64,000 nt of DNA from positions 8,118,501 to 8,182,500 of the forward strand of contig CM067529.1 in NCBI GenBank assembly GCA_034509925.1, in the 5' to 3' direction. The notes beneath the pieces are model-generated. The model made no database searches. It was not told where the DNA came from and saw only the letters and a program-made list of their open reading frames with translations. Every line of letters begins with the position of its first letter. The first letter of the stretch is position 1. Positions 1 through 26,296 of this stretch are shown piece after piece. The position numbers and the translations under genes are program-made. This stretch comes from Hirudinaria manillensis (Eukaryota > Annelida > Clitellata > Hirudinida > Hirudinidae).

Positions 1-1050
1 TAAGAGTACTTTCAACCATTTTCAAAACATTATTATTAAAAAAACACATTAAAAAAAAGCAGTACTTACCTAATACATGGCACAAAAATAAAAAGCGTAC
101 CTCTTTTATAAACTTGATTCTAAATTGATTCGTAAATGTCGTACGTTTTCCATCGAAACATCATTAATTCATCGACTTCGACCGACAAAAGCTTCAGACG
201 CAATGAAATGAAAGACAAAGAATCACTTTCAATGCTCTTTCAACGCAGATGCACGCGTTCGTGGGAGGTTTAGGAATAAAGAGATGAACGGAGACTACGC
301 TCTGATATCAAACATCTGCCCGATGTTCACTCGAGCATGAAGTGGAGACGTGATTCACTAAGTAGTGATTCAGAATTTTCGGCGTGGAAAGCATGCATTT
401 CGTATTCGCCTGGTAAGTTTCGCTTGTGATCTTAGGTCATCCACACCACCGACATAGTCAAACTATTAATACCATTACATTATATCATACTATTAATCTA
501 TTAATATTAATAGCGCTAGGCTGCAGCAATCGTTGAGTTTCATTAATACCGAGAGGAGATGTCACTACGCTAACATTTACCAAACTTCACTCGAAGCTGT
601 TTGCCCTTATCGCGCATCTCACCTCAAAGACAAAAATTAATAGGAGTTTAGTGGTAACTCACGCAAGGTGGTCTGCACAGGATCTGACGCCAAAACTGAT
701 GAAACAATAATAATTGCTTAGCGGGAATAATTCCTTTCAGACATCCTTGGTTTCAGCGTCATATTTTTTTTCTTTTTCCAATTTGTGTGGTGTTAATTTT
801 GGTGTCTCCAAAAAGATGAATAAATTTATAAAAAGATGAATAAATAATACGTTAATGGAAAAAGCTTCAGACTTAACTCCTTATAAATCATGAAATCATG
901 TATAAGTTTATTTAACAGAATATCAACAAATTGAAATACCACAAATTTCTAACATTAAACAGCGTCCAACGAGCACATTGCAAAAACCACCTCAGAATTT
1001 AAAAAGCAGAAAAAAATTAAATTTTAAAACACCTTTTTGTTGTGAAAATC
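1..1050. other. 3' flank of COG3, no gene recognised
   Basis: AT-rich sequence without a convincing coding exon. A strong plus-strand splice-donor-like site occurs near 414 (CCTG followed by GTAAGT) but nothing coding could be attached to it. Part of a dispersed repeat lies at 636-908. Confidence 0.5.
636..908. repeat. Dispersed repeat, copy A (interrupted)
   Basis: Segments 636-710 and 845-908 match, in the same order, an uninterrupted stretch at 1953-2068 inside a COG3 intron. Shared landmarks are ATTAATAGGAGTTTAGTG, GGATCTGA, AACTGATGA and TTAATGG-AAAAGCTT-GACTTAACTCC. About 134 bases (711-844) are present only in this copy. Confidence 0.55.
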
Positions 1051-1056
1051 TTTATT
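1051..1056 (-). promoter_or_regulatory. Polyadenylation signal of COG3
   Basis: AATAAA on the minus strand about 170 bases after the COG3 stop codon. This is the canonical hexamer in the expected place and no other gene intervenes. Confidence 0.6.
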
Positions 1057-1224
1057 GAAATGGAAAAGAAATTTGAGAATTCAAGCAAATAACTTGAAAA
1101 GATGTTCACGACATGGGAGGATTTAAAGAAGCATTTATGAATTTAAAATAAAAATTTAAAACCAATTTAAAACCACAAATAAATTACAGCCTTAAATATT
1201 TCAATTACGAGACTCCCGAGCACT

Positions 1225-4200
1225 TCAACAGTTCTGAACGGACACGACGCTCGGCGACATCATCGCATTCACCTGAAATGATTAGCATAATTCATTCAAA
1301 TCAATTCACTAAATATTAATGATACACAGAGATGAACGAATAAATTTTAAAGCAACGAATACATAATGAATGAGAACAGAAGCAACGAACCTGTTCGATG
1401 GATGGTGCTCCAATAATCTGTCGATCCTCTTCTGAGTAGTTGTTGGTCAGGAGTTGATGTAAGTTGTGGAATGACTGGAGTACATTGGACTGGAAAATAT
1501 TATATTTTTAAATTTAACATTTGATTAAGAAAATTTTAGAAAGGATTTTAACTAAATAAATAAAGTATATCATTTATTAACATATATTAAGATTATAATT
1601 ATAACAAATATAACAAATTGAGTTAATAAATTATTGTTTGTTAATTTCGTCCAACAAATCCTAATTTCAAAAACAACAAAACAAAAGAAATCGTAGCACT
1701 TTGATTGGCTTGAACAAAATGTATTCCGTGTCCTCATTGGCCAAGTATAGGGACATGCTTTTCAGTACCGAAGGTTTCAACTGCTTCAAGTTCTTGTACG
1801 TCAAAGTCACGACTTCCCTCAATTTCTCGGGACTCGCGAAGGGTTGAACTCGAAGGGAGACCTCGTCAGACGACTTGCTCAGGATCACGGACGCCTGAAA
1901 GTTTTGCATTTTAATTATATTACCAAGCTATCATGAATAATTACTTCAATTAATTAATAGGAGTTTAGTGATCACCCGCATAGGATCTGATATTAAACTG
2001 ATGAGATAATACATTAATGGGAAAAGCTTTGGACTTAACTCCACAAGTAAATCATGTAAATTATAAGCGAATAATTATGCTCCACGAATTAGCATAATTT
2101 ATGCGACCTTCGAGAGAAAGTCGTCGAGGGGACCGACGAAGGAACGACTGACGTGTCTGATGAACTCCTCGCACGACTTTTTCAATTCATCGTCGACTTC
2201 CTGCCTGCAGTCCACGTACTTCTCGAGTACTGCAGGAGTACCCTGTCGTGGAATGCCAATCGATTTAATTGATCTGCATCAATAATCGTACGCATAATTA
2301 TCGATTTAATTAATATGCATCGATAATTATATAATTATACTATTAATAATAATCGATAATTATAAAATTTAGTAGAAAATTGAGAATAACAACATCATTA
2401 CATCACCACAGCCAATGATAAACGCATTAAATGCATCAAATGATGAACAAAACCTCCAACAAAAACTGCAACATGGCATTGTTCGAGTTGAGAGCAAAGA
2501 GCTTCGATCGAGATTTTATGAGTCCAAAGGCGGCATCTGAAATCAAAATTCAGAGAAAAATGAACTCAAAATAAGCATTTTTTATCACTTATTTTTAATT
2601 ATTAAAAACTTCAAATTTTCCTGCAAATAATTATTCAAATTATTAATTATTATGCAAATAATTATTCAAATTATTAATTATTATGCAAATAACAATTTCC
2701 CGACCCTTTATCTTGCTGAAGTCGAGACTGGTTTCCTTGACGACGGAGTCGATGTGGAAGGGAACGATTTGTTCTCGCAGGATCAGCAGGTGCTTCGTCA
2801 GGAACAACAGGCCGTCCAACTCTGTCTGTTGAAGCATAGGTTTTCATTGGATTCAATGGTTCATCGTTTATATCATCATCATCATCATCATCGTCATCAT
2901 CACCATCATCATTTTCGCCTTCACCACCATCATTAACATGAAGTTGCAATGGTGACAAGTCAATGACTGAACCTTTTAATTTAATTTAAAGCACATAAAA
3001 TCCGCAAAAATGTAAAACCACGACAACAACCACCTTGTTCTTAGTGATGGCTTCACTGGCCTTGACCAAGGATTGAACACAAAGCGACAGGATGTCCTGG
3101 GAGAGTCCTTGGAACGTTGACCTCTGAAAAGACAACACATGACCTCCATTAAAAGATTAATCAATTAATATCAATATCAAATTAATACCAATTATGGAAT
3201 TAAATTGTCCTCAATTTTCTTCTTAACTATAATCATGGAATCAAACAAATAGATGACTTAAAACATTCCAAGAATTCATGAAACCACAACTGATTAAAAA
3301 AAAGTTCAGGGATGTCATCATCATCATCATCATCATCATTACGAACATCAAGGCATCTGTGAAGTTTCGAGAGGCAGAGGAGACTTCTGCGCACCGTTGG
3401 ATACCACATCCCGTGAAGGTCCGCAGGGAAAAGGGGCATGTTCGTGGAAGAGTCTGATGGTAATTAAATAAATCGAGTTTAAAAATAACTAAACGACGAA
3501 ACTAAAATAATCAATTTAATAAACAAGAGTGATCGATCAATCAATCGAGTGATCCAATCAAAACCAATATTTCGGCCATAAACTCCGCCCACCCGGGGGA
3601 ACGTTGACGAATCCCGTGTTCCTTCCTGGCATTTCGTCGCAAATCTGAGCCACTTCTTGACTGGCGAGGCTTCCGACCGAGGATTCCGAATCCTGGCGAC
3701 GGAACGAACTTTCCTCGCCGCTGCACGACGGTTGTCGCTGCTGAAGTTTCTCCTTTATGATCTTCTCCGATATGCTCTGCGGGACGATTGAATCATGTTT
3801 CACAAAGATTCGACCGAGCCGAGGTGGATCCATCCATCCCTTCCTCCCCCATCCATCCATCCGTCCCTTCCTCCCTCCATCCATCCCCAACCTTCATCAT
3901 GTCGAGTTTTTCAGGGTAAGCAAGATCTCCACTGGCAGGATTGTAGTTGAGAATCTCCCTGTTGATGAAGATGTGCGTCCTGTAGACCAACCTTTCCTGA
4001 ACGTCCTGCAACATCTGCGAACAAATCTTCTGGAAGGCTCGAAGTTCGCGAACATCTGCAAGGAAATCATTGCACGGAAATGGAGTCGGTCATTACAAAG
4101 AAATATTCCGACGGTCCGTAATTGCAAACGATCCTAAATATTTAACTTAATGGTTAATAATTGGATCCTTAACGACATTTATAAAAAGATGTTGTGCAAC

Positions 4201-6513
4201 AAAATAAACAAAGTAACAAAATCTTTACTGTTTGATTGAACGTGTTCTTCGAGCATCTCAACCTGAATGGAGTCAAAGCATCAATCAATCAATCAATCAA
4301 CAAAAATTAACAAATAAAATCTCTAACGTACACACCTTGAGGATGCTGCAGAGTTCTGCAAGCGTTTCCAGGTGGACGATGTGAATGAGGAGAGGACGGA
4401 ATGCGTCGTACAGGTTCATGCACAGGTTCTCGAGCATCTCGCTGAAAAAGGTGAAGACAACTTTGTATGATGCATCGCAACAACAACCACAACAACTGTT
4501 GATTTGTATTTTTTATTTAATTTATTGCTTAAATATTCAAACAAAACAATTCCATTTCATTTGCATTTTTCATGCTGGAATTTCAACAAGAAAACATGTT
4601 CAATGTTGAAAGAAGACTTGTTGAAGGGAATGTTTGCTTGCACTTTGTTACCATCATTGTCGTCATCATCATCATCACCACCATCATCATCACCACCACC
4701 ATCATCATCACCACCACCATCATCATCATCGTCATCATCACCATCATCACCATCATCATCATAACCATCCACTCACTCAAGTGCCGGGGTGGGGAGGCTG
4801 AAGAACTGAGCGAACAGGTTGTGTTCATCCTCGCAAACGTGCAGAATGAAGGCACATCCACTCCTAACCTTTGAAATTAAAAGATTTTAAAACAATTACC
4901 TTGAATTATTTCATTTTTTTTAAACAAAAAAAGATCAAATTAAATTAATTAAATTTAAATAATTCCAGTAAAAATACAAAATTGCCATTGCTTACAAATG
5001 CACAATGATCTTTGGCGTGTTTGATTGAAAGTTCACTGATTGCTGATGAAATGCTGTCAGGAAGGAGACACAATCTTTGTTCAAAGTAAAACTGGTGGCA
5101 TTCACTCAACAGGTCCTGATACCTTATGAATATTTATTAGCAACAGGTTAACAAATGACAATTATAAATTAATGATGTTGTAAACAAATGCTCAAATAAT
5201 AACAATAAACAATAATAGCAATATTAATAACATTAATAATAATAATAACAAGTAATTAGTAATAATAATAATAAGTAATTAGTAATAATAATAATAATAG
5301 TAATTATAATAATAATGCAAATAAATAATCAAATGATGACCAATGAATGGCAGACGACATTTAAGAAATGGAAACTCACTCAGGACTCCTGTCAAGTCTC
5401 TGTTCGATCCTTTCCATGTGAACTTTGACCTTCGGAGCCGATGTCCTGAACTTTCCATAAAGGAGGATGAATGCATCTTCGGGTGATTTGTCCTGAGTGA
5501 AATTATAATTATGTTTTGAAATTATAATTTTGTTTTGAAATTATAATTTTGTTTTGAAATTATAATTTTGTTTTGAAATTATAATTTTGTTTTGAAATTA
5601 TAATTATGATTTGAAATTATAATTATGTTTTGAAATTATAATTATGATTTGAAATTATAATTATGATTTGAAATTATAATTATGTTTTGAAATTATAATT
5701 TTGTTTTGAAATTATAATTATGATTTGAAATTATAATTATGTTTTGAAATTATAATTACGTTTTGAAATTATAATTTTATTTTGAAATCATGAATTGACA
5801 TCTAACAAAATGAATGATGATCCCATTAATACATAGAAAGTATACATATAAATATGTATATTTTAAACAGCATTTTACACTATTACAAAAAAATTCGTGC
5901 ATTTTATTTTTGAAATAGAATTTAATCAACTTAAACGATTAAAATCCACTCAACTGCAACATTAAAACAAATAAATAAAATATTAAAAATTAAAATAATA
6001 AAAATTAAAAAGCAATACAACATCATTATCATGCGTACAGAACTTCCTTGAGTAACAATCCTCGTTGTACTTTGAAGTACACCAAAGACGTGAGTCTTGA
6101 CCAAAGACAAAGCACGAGACAGGCACAGGTGGAACCTCGCCAGGTAAGTCGAAGACTCCTTGTATTGAGGCTGGCAGTAATTAACATAAAATATTCACCA
6201 ATTGATATTATTTAATACATTAATACGTGGTTATCTTTGAATAATTATTTTACTTATTATTATATTTAATCCAAAATTTATATCTAAAATCAGAGCGAAA
6301 TACATACGTGTCGTTCCAAATATTCGATGCATTCGTCAATTCTGACCAGGAGTCCAATGAATGATTCACTGTGAATGCTGAAAGTTGGTGCATTGATTTT
6401 CTGACAAAAACAAAGCATGGCATTTGTTCAAACTGTAATTTTTATTAATTAAATAAATAATATTATTAAATAAAAAAATAATATTAAATTAAATTAAATT
6501 GTAGATTCTTAAC

Positions 6514-6544
<31 letters not shown>

Positions 6545-8585
6545 ATAATTCACTAGAAGAAGTAATTACACTGGAAATTCTGTCGAGTTCAGCAAAATAT
6601 GAGAGACGATTGTTGATATGTTCTGCTGCATCCACACATTGTGTCTGAGGGAAATTTAATTAATTAATTAATTTATTTATTAATAACTTATTTAATTAAT
6701 TTATTAATATCTTATATATCAACAAATGTGAAGTGACCCAGCTTTTCAAAACTTAGAAAAGTCAACAGAAGAAGATATAATAAAAGGTATGTGTTATCAT
6801 TAAATTCAACCAGGCACATCAATAAGTAATGTAATTCATTAATGCAATTCATTAATGCAATTCATTTATGCAATTCATTTATGTAATGTTATTTATTTTA
6901 AGAGAATTGTCACTGTCCTGTCTCCCAACAGCAAAATCTCCACCAAATATTCTGATGAGAAATTAATGTGAACCAATTCAAAAAAGCTTTCATGTTTATG
7001 CAGATCAGGCATCACTGAAATCAAAGCCTTTTTGATTTGTTACGAGACAAGTGAGGTGTCTGTTGATTGTGGAGACATTAGCAACTCTTAAGAGTCCAAT
7101 TTTGAACTTATTGTAATAACCCGCGGTCCTCAAACTAATTATAGAAGGTCAGGTTTATTGAAAGTTGTCAGATGGCTTGGAAGATGTACAATGCTCAAAT
7201 GTCTAAGAATTGAAATCTGCTGTTTCTCTTACTCTCGCTCTGATTTTCGAGATAACTCTATTTGTCGAGATTCATAACCAAAGACTTTAATCAATCATCA
7301 AATTATATTGCCAGTAGATTAATTAATTACTAAATTAATTAATCGGCAATATAATTTTAATTATTTTTCAATTTACTGGATCTAGGGATCCAACAATATT
7401 ATATTTCTGAAATTTGTGTCTCTGTTCTTTGTTTAATAAGGAGTTTTTTTTAATCTTCAAATTATTGTTTTAAATCCATCTGTCAGAAAGAAGTGACAAG
7501 CATCCACATGCAAGTCACATGCAAAAGCCCAGGGCACCACGAATCAATTTCTCCACAATTTTGTAAACAATTGGCAACCAACAAAACAATCCGATCGACA
7601 AACGATCGCCAAAAACACCATTCAAATCAATCATTCAATCAACCAACCAACCAACCAACCAATCGATCAATCAATCAATTTTCTAAACAAAAACCTGTTC
7701 CTCGAGCAAGTTCTCGCAGGCCTCGTGAAGGGCGTTTGTTTTGGTGGCAACTCGGATGTAATCGGTTTTCAGGACGGTCAGGAACTCGAGGCATTGTTCG
7801 GTCTCGTCGATGACTCGATTGCATTGCTCCACGTAGCTCTTCAGGTTGTCGAAGAAGATTCTGGAATCGTTTGCATGACGTGACGTTTCGTGAATTTTAA
7901 TTATTTTCGTTAATTTCTTTGTTTAAAAATATTTTCTCACACTTGATGTTCATCTTCTTTTTCTTTCATTTCACTCTCAACCTCTCTAAACCAGTCAAAG
8001 AACTAAGCAAAATGATAACAAACATTTTAATTATGCATTGTATTGCAGAAAAATATTATCTGATAAAAAATTATTGAAACGATTATTTCACATCAGACAT
8101 CACATTCACTCATTGCATTAGCATTATTATCTTGATTCCACAAACCTCTTGAGCCGTATTAATCTGGTCCGAGGCTTGATCTTCACCACTCTTATCATTG
8201 GTGATGATGATTGGAAAATCTTCCAATGGTAGCTTTAAGCATAAATTTTCCTAATTTTAAATATCTTACAATGTCTGACTGGGTAACCCAAAATGGAATT
8301 TTGCATTTAACTCAATGGATAGGCAAACTACAATATAATTAATAGGTTCCTACTAATAATCAATTAAACCAAAACCACTTATAAATTTGCTACAAAAATT
8401 GCAGTTTCAAAAACATCAACCTCGATCGGCAATGGCTTAAAGTTTGCTTTTGTGGTTAATTCAATTATGCTGTCCTTTTGAATGTTTGTTAAAAATGTTT
8501 TCGCATTCAACTTGTCATCCCATTGGAATAATTTTTCTCGGATGTGTTTTGATCGTACGGAATCCAAAAGCGACGTGTCAGCCAT
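1225..8585 (-). CDS. COG3: Conserved oligomeric Golgi complex subunit 3 (COG3), complete, 22 exons
   Basis: COG3 is a lobe A subunit of the COG tethering complex, which docks retrograde vesicles at the Golgi. Exons, minus strand, 5' to 3': 8421-8585, 8146-8232, 7941-8002, 7695-7860, 6570-6644, 6308-6400, 6039-6170, 5380-5492, 4996-5122, 4777-4868, 4336-4441, 4229-4262, 3892-4055, 3593-3776, 3347-3453, 3034-3123, 2705-2825, 2454-2536, 2108-2242, 1700-1894, 1391-1489, 1225-1272. All phases join and give 825 aa, close to the human protein (about 828 aa). Recognisable blocks are [52 protein letters not shown] and [18 protein letters not shown], all near-identical to animal COG3. The N-terminus (KLFQWDDKL) also fits. 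A minority of donors are weak or ambiguous by a few bases (exons 5 and 15). No break or missing exon was seen. Identification is firm; exact ends of a few exons are inferred. Confidence 0.95.
1953..2068. repeat. Dispersed repeat, copy B (uninterrupted)
   Basis: Second copy of the repeat at 636-908, located in the COG3 intron between exons 1700-1894 and 2108-2242. It lacks the roughly 134-base internal block of copy A. Confidence 0.55.
4655..4765. repeat. ATC/ACC triplet array at the start of a COG3 intron
   Basis: On the gene strand the intron after exon 4777-4868 begins GTGAGTGGATGG and passes straight into GAT/GGT triplets for about 110 bases. Confidence 0.85.
5498..5787. repeat. Minisatellite, about 14 copies of a 20-base unit
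   Basis: Tandem units of the form TGAAATTATAATTTTGTTTT and variants (TTATGT, TTATGA, TTACGT, TTTTAT). It sits in a COG3 intron and, on the gene strand, runs almost to the acceptor of exon 5380-5492. Confidence 0.9.
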
Positions 8586-9824
8586 TATTCAAAACAATCT
8601 GACTAAAAACCGTGAAGAACCTGGAATAAATTCAGAAATAAAAAAATGCATAACTGCGTCTGCAATGTTGTAAATGTTTTAATAAATATGATCACAACTA
8701 AAGTTCATTAGATTAAATCTAAAATTTATCAAATCAAACAAATCAAACGAGCAGAAAGAAAAGTGCTCTTGATTGAAATTCCCCGAAGAATGTTGACGGT
8801 GTTGAAATTTAACAAAAAAGAACAAGTTCTATCTACTCAAATAAATTCGTACCATTTGTAAACAGCAATTTAAATGTGAATATATGAAACTATTTACATG
8901 ATACGTTTTATTCTCAATAATGGAGAGAATGTGAACATTAAAATTTCATGATAAATTATTAGAGCCGGATAATGTAAGTTAATAAGGAAGGTATGCCAGC
9001 ATTCCAATGTAAGTTTCGATGGAAGAATAAGATTCTCCTTAGATTACATCAAATCTTCATTTGTAATTAGATTTGAAATGAGCAGTAATTATAGAATTAT
9101 AATATTTGAACAGCTCAAAAATTCCGGCGGTGTTTTAATTATTTACAAGTTAATAATGCTTGAGTAAAACTGACAGTTTAGAATATTTTTATTTAGAAAT
9201 ACTAAAAAAAGTGCACGTAACTGGCCTTTTCCATGAGGAAAACCAAGAATATAAGTTATTCCTTTGGTAAAATTTGCAGGTACATGTAACATTTACTATG
9301 AATTGCTGATATCTCTCACCAGAAGGATACAACTTAATTTTAAAACATATTTAATAAATATCTTATAAGCATTGTTTTACGTGGACGAACGAACATAGTA
9401 ATTTGTTGAGGCGATCAGATATGGATATAATCAAAAGAAGGCACCTCTGAAACGTTAAAAATATTATTTGAAAGGAATTAGTGATCCATTTTGTTATGTT
9501 TTATATTTGTTGCAAAGAACGTTTCTTCTTTTGGAACAATTTATTTGATTTATTTGGCAAAAATATCACCATCGTCCATAAAAAGTTAAAATATTTTAAA
9601 AATGAGGCAAATATGAAAGACTATTTTTGCAGAACCCGACAAATTAAATTGCAATGGTTGCTTAAATTAACACGTTTATACGAATTACAAAATTTGGTTC
9701 ACAGTAGAAAATAAATTCAAATTCTTGTGTTTTTGCGAAAATCCGACCACGTATTATAATTACAATAATTATTATTTCTGTTCGTGACTTAGAAAGAATA
9801 AACTAATAAATATTAATTGCTAAA
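8586..9824. other. Spacer between adhesion GPCR 3' end and COG3 5' end
   Basis: Both neighbours are on the minus strand, so this holds the COG3 promoter region and the GPCR 3' flank. An open frame at 9481-9714 has poor composition (Phe/Leu/Lys-rich, no splice partners) and is not believed. No TATA box or other clear element was recognised. Confidence 0.5.
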
Positions 9825-22151
<12,327 letters not shown>

Positions 22152-23032
22152 GGCGGATGTCAGAGTAAGTCAGAATTTAACTCGCTTTAAATTTAAACGT
22201 TTTAATAAAATTAAATCTTTAAAAGTCATTAAATCATCTTAGTTCATCTCTTAGTTCGAAAACTTCCGTAGAATCCAAAAATAGGAATGATGCCTCAATT
22301 AGAGACCCAAAAAAGTATTCATGTTATCCATTGAATGCGAACCCATTGAAGCATATCGACGAATGAGTAAAGAAGAAAACTTGAAATCTCTTAAGTTGGG
22401 CCTGAGTTAGGCGTAAACTGCACGGTTTGCTATGCATAGCTAGCGGCCAGTTTATTGTGCCGTGAAAGATAAGAATCGAGAAGCACTTACCAATCAATCG
22501 GTCAGCTGTTGATTGAAAATGTTTGGTTGACGTTTCAATCGTTCCATTGAGGTTCAAGCAGCAAATTCAAGTTTTTACTAGATAACATCATATGCTCTTT
22601 TGTCTCTAATCGTTTCATTAATAATAATTTTAAGAAAAATATAATATTAATAATAATTATGGCATTAATAGTTTTTAAACATTAATTATTATATAAATAA
22701 TGCATTACATTAATTAATATAATATTTAAATATTTATCGTAATTATTATATTAATAATTGTGACTAATAATAAAATATTGTCTTAATTATTGTGTAAAAT
22801 AATACCAAACAAATCAAAATATTAAGCGCTATGCTTGTCACTGACGTAAGCACTTCTAATCATTCTGTGCACGTAAGCAGCTACACAAGAGGGACATTTT
22901 TAGCGTATGATTAATTATTTTATTTCAGGCGAATAATTTATTTATGTGTTTATTATTTTACGTGTGGAATTAGTTGTCCGGAAATTACAATACTCGAAGT
23001 TAAACTTTGAAGACGAAAATATCTTTCAAGAA

Positions 23033-23263
23033 CCAATCAGCGTTCGAGAAAGGAATGACGTCAACAATAACAATATTAATTAGTTACGTGACGTTGATTG
23101 TGGTTGATTAATCAATAATCAATACTAAGCCAAAACACAATTTGCACAACGTGTCTAATTAAAGACTTTAAAGACGAACCGTGGTTGGTCCATATAAATA
23201 GACCATCTTGCTTTTATGTTTATCAACAAAGATTGCTCCACTGGCAGACACAAATTGTTATTG
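23033..23263 (+). promoter_or_regulatory. Promoter-like cluster: CCAAT, palindromic CRE, TATA box, short first exon with donor
   Basis: On the plus strand: CCAAT (23033-23037), TGACGTCA (23056-23063), TATAAATA (23193-23200). About 30 bases later a potential transcript start leads to a short segment ending TTG at 23263, followed by GTAAGTG, a near-consensus 5' splice site. No downstream coding exon could be linked to it. The elements and spacing are seen directly; promoter function is inference. Confidence 0.4.
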
Positions 23264-23381
23264 GTAAGTGATATGTTCAAGCATACCTGTTATCTATTGC
23301 CGCTAATTTAACGCTTCAAGTGCTTTAAATGATTGCAATTGATCGATTTAATCAATAACGATGTTATTATTATAATATACA

Positions 23382-23383
<2 letters not shown>

Positions 23384-23425
<42 letters not shown>

Positions 23426-23499
23426 TGAAATATAATAATATTATTATTATAATACGCAATATAATAATAATAATACATTTTTATGTATACAATACAATG

Positions 23500-23536
<37 letters not shown>

Positions 23537-23543
23537 TAATAAT

Positions 23544-23588
<45 letters not shown>

Positions 23589-23620
23589 TGTAATAATATA
23601 ATATTATAATGTACCGAGTT
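23384..23620. repeat. Compound AAT/AAT-derived microsatellite
   Basis: Several AAT runs interrupted by TATAATATAG and GTATAC stretches. Confidence 0.85.
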
Positions 23621-25357
23621 TTTCTGAAAATAACTCCAGGTTCAGTGAGGTCAATTGGAAATCTGCAAAGTTTCAAAATGAAGGGATTTTGAATTTGTTT
23701 AATTGAAATAACTTCACAAACGTCATTGTATGGAAGTCTTCAGAACAGACGTACAATAAGCGTACAGTACTTGTAATAAACAAACATACAAATAACGGCT
23801 GAACTAGAATACTTTGGCGAGGTGCACGTTGTGGTCTTCGATTGCAGATTTGTTTTCTAGGAGAAAATATATGTTAATTAATATTATAAGTTGATTAATA
23901 ATATAAGTTAATTGATAATATATGTTAATTAATAATATATGTTAATTAATAATGTGCATCAATTAATAAATTTAACGATTAAATCAGTACGTACACAGTA
24001 ATTGTTTATTTAATCAATTTAATCGGTTAATAAATAATAATTAATGAGTGATGACTAAAAATTATGATTACTTGAAAAAGCACGAAAGACTTTTGTTTTG
24101 AAATGATAGCCCGTGATGAACGTTGGATGTTCATTATGCATTCATTTGGATTAAAAATTTATGCAAATGAAGCGCACTACAAGCCCGTGTTTACCATTCA
24201 GCACTTCCCAATTCTGTTGTTTTTTTTTCTTTATTCATAAAAAGGGGAAACGCCTTTCATTCAAAACACCAGCGGATGTTGTGAGCAGACAATTCTAGGG
24301 CAGGTTTGACGGTAGATGTCAGTTTTAGCTATAATTTGAACACGTATTTCTCATTACTTGTACTCGGGTATAATTAAATTAATACCCCCTGGTCGATAAT
24401 ATGGACCAAATTACGATGTGGGGTCCTCATGAAAATGGTTCTTAGATTCTCCATTAATTATATCCGTAATAATGCAAAGGAATGCCCATATTGCTATCCG
24501 TTACGAACACGATTAACAATTTCAAAGTTCCGTGAAAAATCAATAAAACTTCATTGATATTCAGGACAGTCATTAACCCTTCTAGTTATAACCAACCATT
24601 TTAGCATTCGTGCAAGTTGTTTGACATGGTTGAATTTATTATTTCATTTTAATCCCTTAAATAAATTAAATAAGATATTAATTGATTCTTTAAATTGTTA
24701 CTCATTTTTTGTGTAAATTTTAAAACTTAAATCGTGCTAATCGATCTTTTAAAAATATTAATTAAATGAATTTATCTTTAAAATTAAAAATTACTAAATA
24801 GGGAATATCTTCCCGTTATTGTGCCATACACAAGTGGTTGTAACTTTCTGATGCTTAGAATACACGAACCTATTAGAATGTCCTTGTAAATGAAATTATA
24901 ATAAAATAAATTATCGAATTTACGATTAAAATTAAACTTTATTTTTAAAGGACGTAATTATTTACAGCGCTTTACAATCCTTTTAATGTCGTTTCGAAGC
25001 GTCTGTGAATCACTTCCTGCGTAACGATTAGAGCCGGAAGTCATAATTAGTTATGATATTATTTTTAGAAGTTACTTTATATTATTTAACCGCGTACAGG
25101 ACCATTAGACACATTCAAGATTAAATTTACTATTTCATTTATTGCAGGAACATTACTAAATCCATGCACTACGAGTCGTCAGCTCTTTATATTAATTACT
25201 TATTGAAGCTTTAATCCTAAACTGGGCGTTGAGCGTCGTCTCATCACCCTGCATATTTTGATGGATGGACGGACGGAGATCCATAACATCCGCACTTGTG
25301 CCGCATGTATATGTCACATAACGTTGACTCCCACCTGGTCCAACCCTTTTACAAAGA

Positions 25358-25482
25358 ATAATAATAATATAATAAAATAATAATGTAATATAATAAAATA
25401 ATAATAATATAATAAAATAATAATGTAATATAATAAAATAATAATAATATAATAAAATAATAATGTAATATAATAAAATAAT
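25358..25482. repeat. 40-base tandem repeat, three near-exact copies
   Basis: Copies begin at about 25361, 25401 and 25441. The unit is built only from AAT, AAAT and one GT dinucleotide. Confidence 0.85.
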
Positions 25483-26090
25483 AACAACAGCAACCAATAA
25501 AACAAGCGCAAAATCCTCAACATTTTCCAAAACTTTCTGGTTGATGAGACTTTATTCTGCATCAAGTTAATGAAATAGCAGGAACAAACACTTGGACATC
25601 TTACGTCCCTTACCTTATTACCTTAAAATCACCTCGGATCATCTTCATAACAGTTTGACTCTCAACAGGGCACAAGGAATTGATACAAATATCTCTCGAC
25701 TGCCTTTCTTTCTATCGAAATCTTAGAAAAGACCATCAACAAAGTTTGTATCTTGTCTGCATCTTCAGATTGCTACCATGAATTAAACGTTAAATCCCCA
25801 TAAAAATCAAGAAAAAGTAGCATGAACTCAATGCAAATCCTATCCATATCAACAACTAATAGGAAACAAGTTCGCAAACAATAACAAGCAACTCGCAAAT
25901 ATAAAATACAATATATTATTATTATTATTATTATTTCCAAAATCACAAATATAAAGGCTTCAAGAAACAACTTCAAATAGCGTGCCGGATGCAGGCTTCT
26001 AAACAAGATCGTTTAGTTGCAAATATACAAAAATCGGGACCAAAACCAGGATGGAAAAGTAACCGAATGCCCTTCCAAAATAATGAAAGC

Positions 26091-26218
<128 letters not shown>

Positions 26219-26296
26219 TGTGATATCAAACAGTAAAAACAAAACTTTCTAAATGATACATTCCAAAAGCAACATTGCAGATTAAAAACAAGATAT

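Noticed and set aside
5498-5787. CRISPR-like array of 20-base repeats
   Set aside because: No unique spacers; it is a head-to-tail minisatellite in a eukaryotic intron.
7493-7813. 106-codon plus-strand open frame
   Set aside because: It overlaps COG3 exon 7695-7860 antisense and its N-part is an ATCA/ACCA-type repeat.
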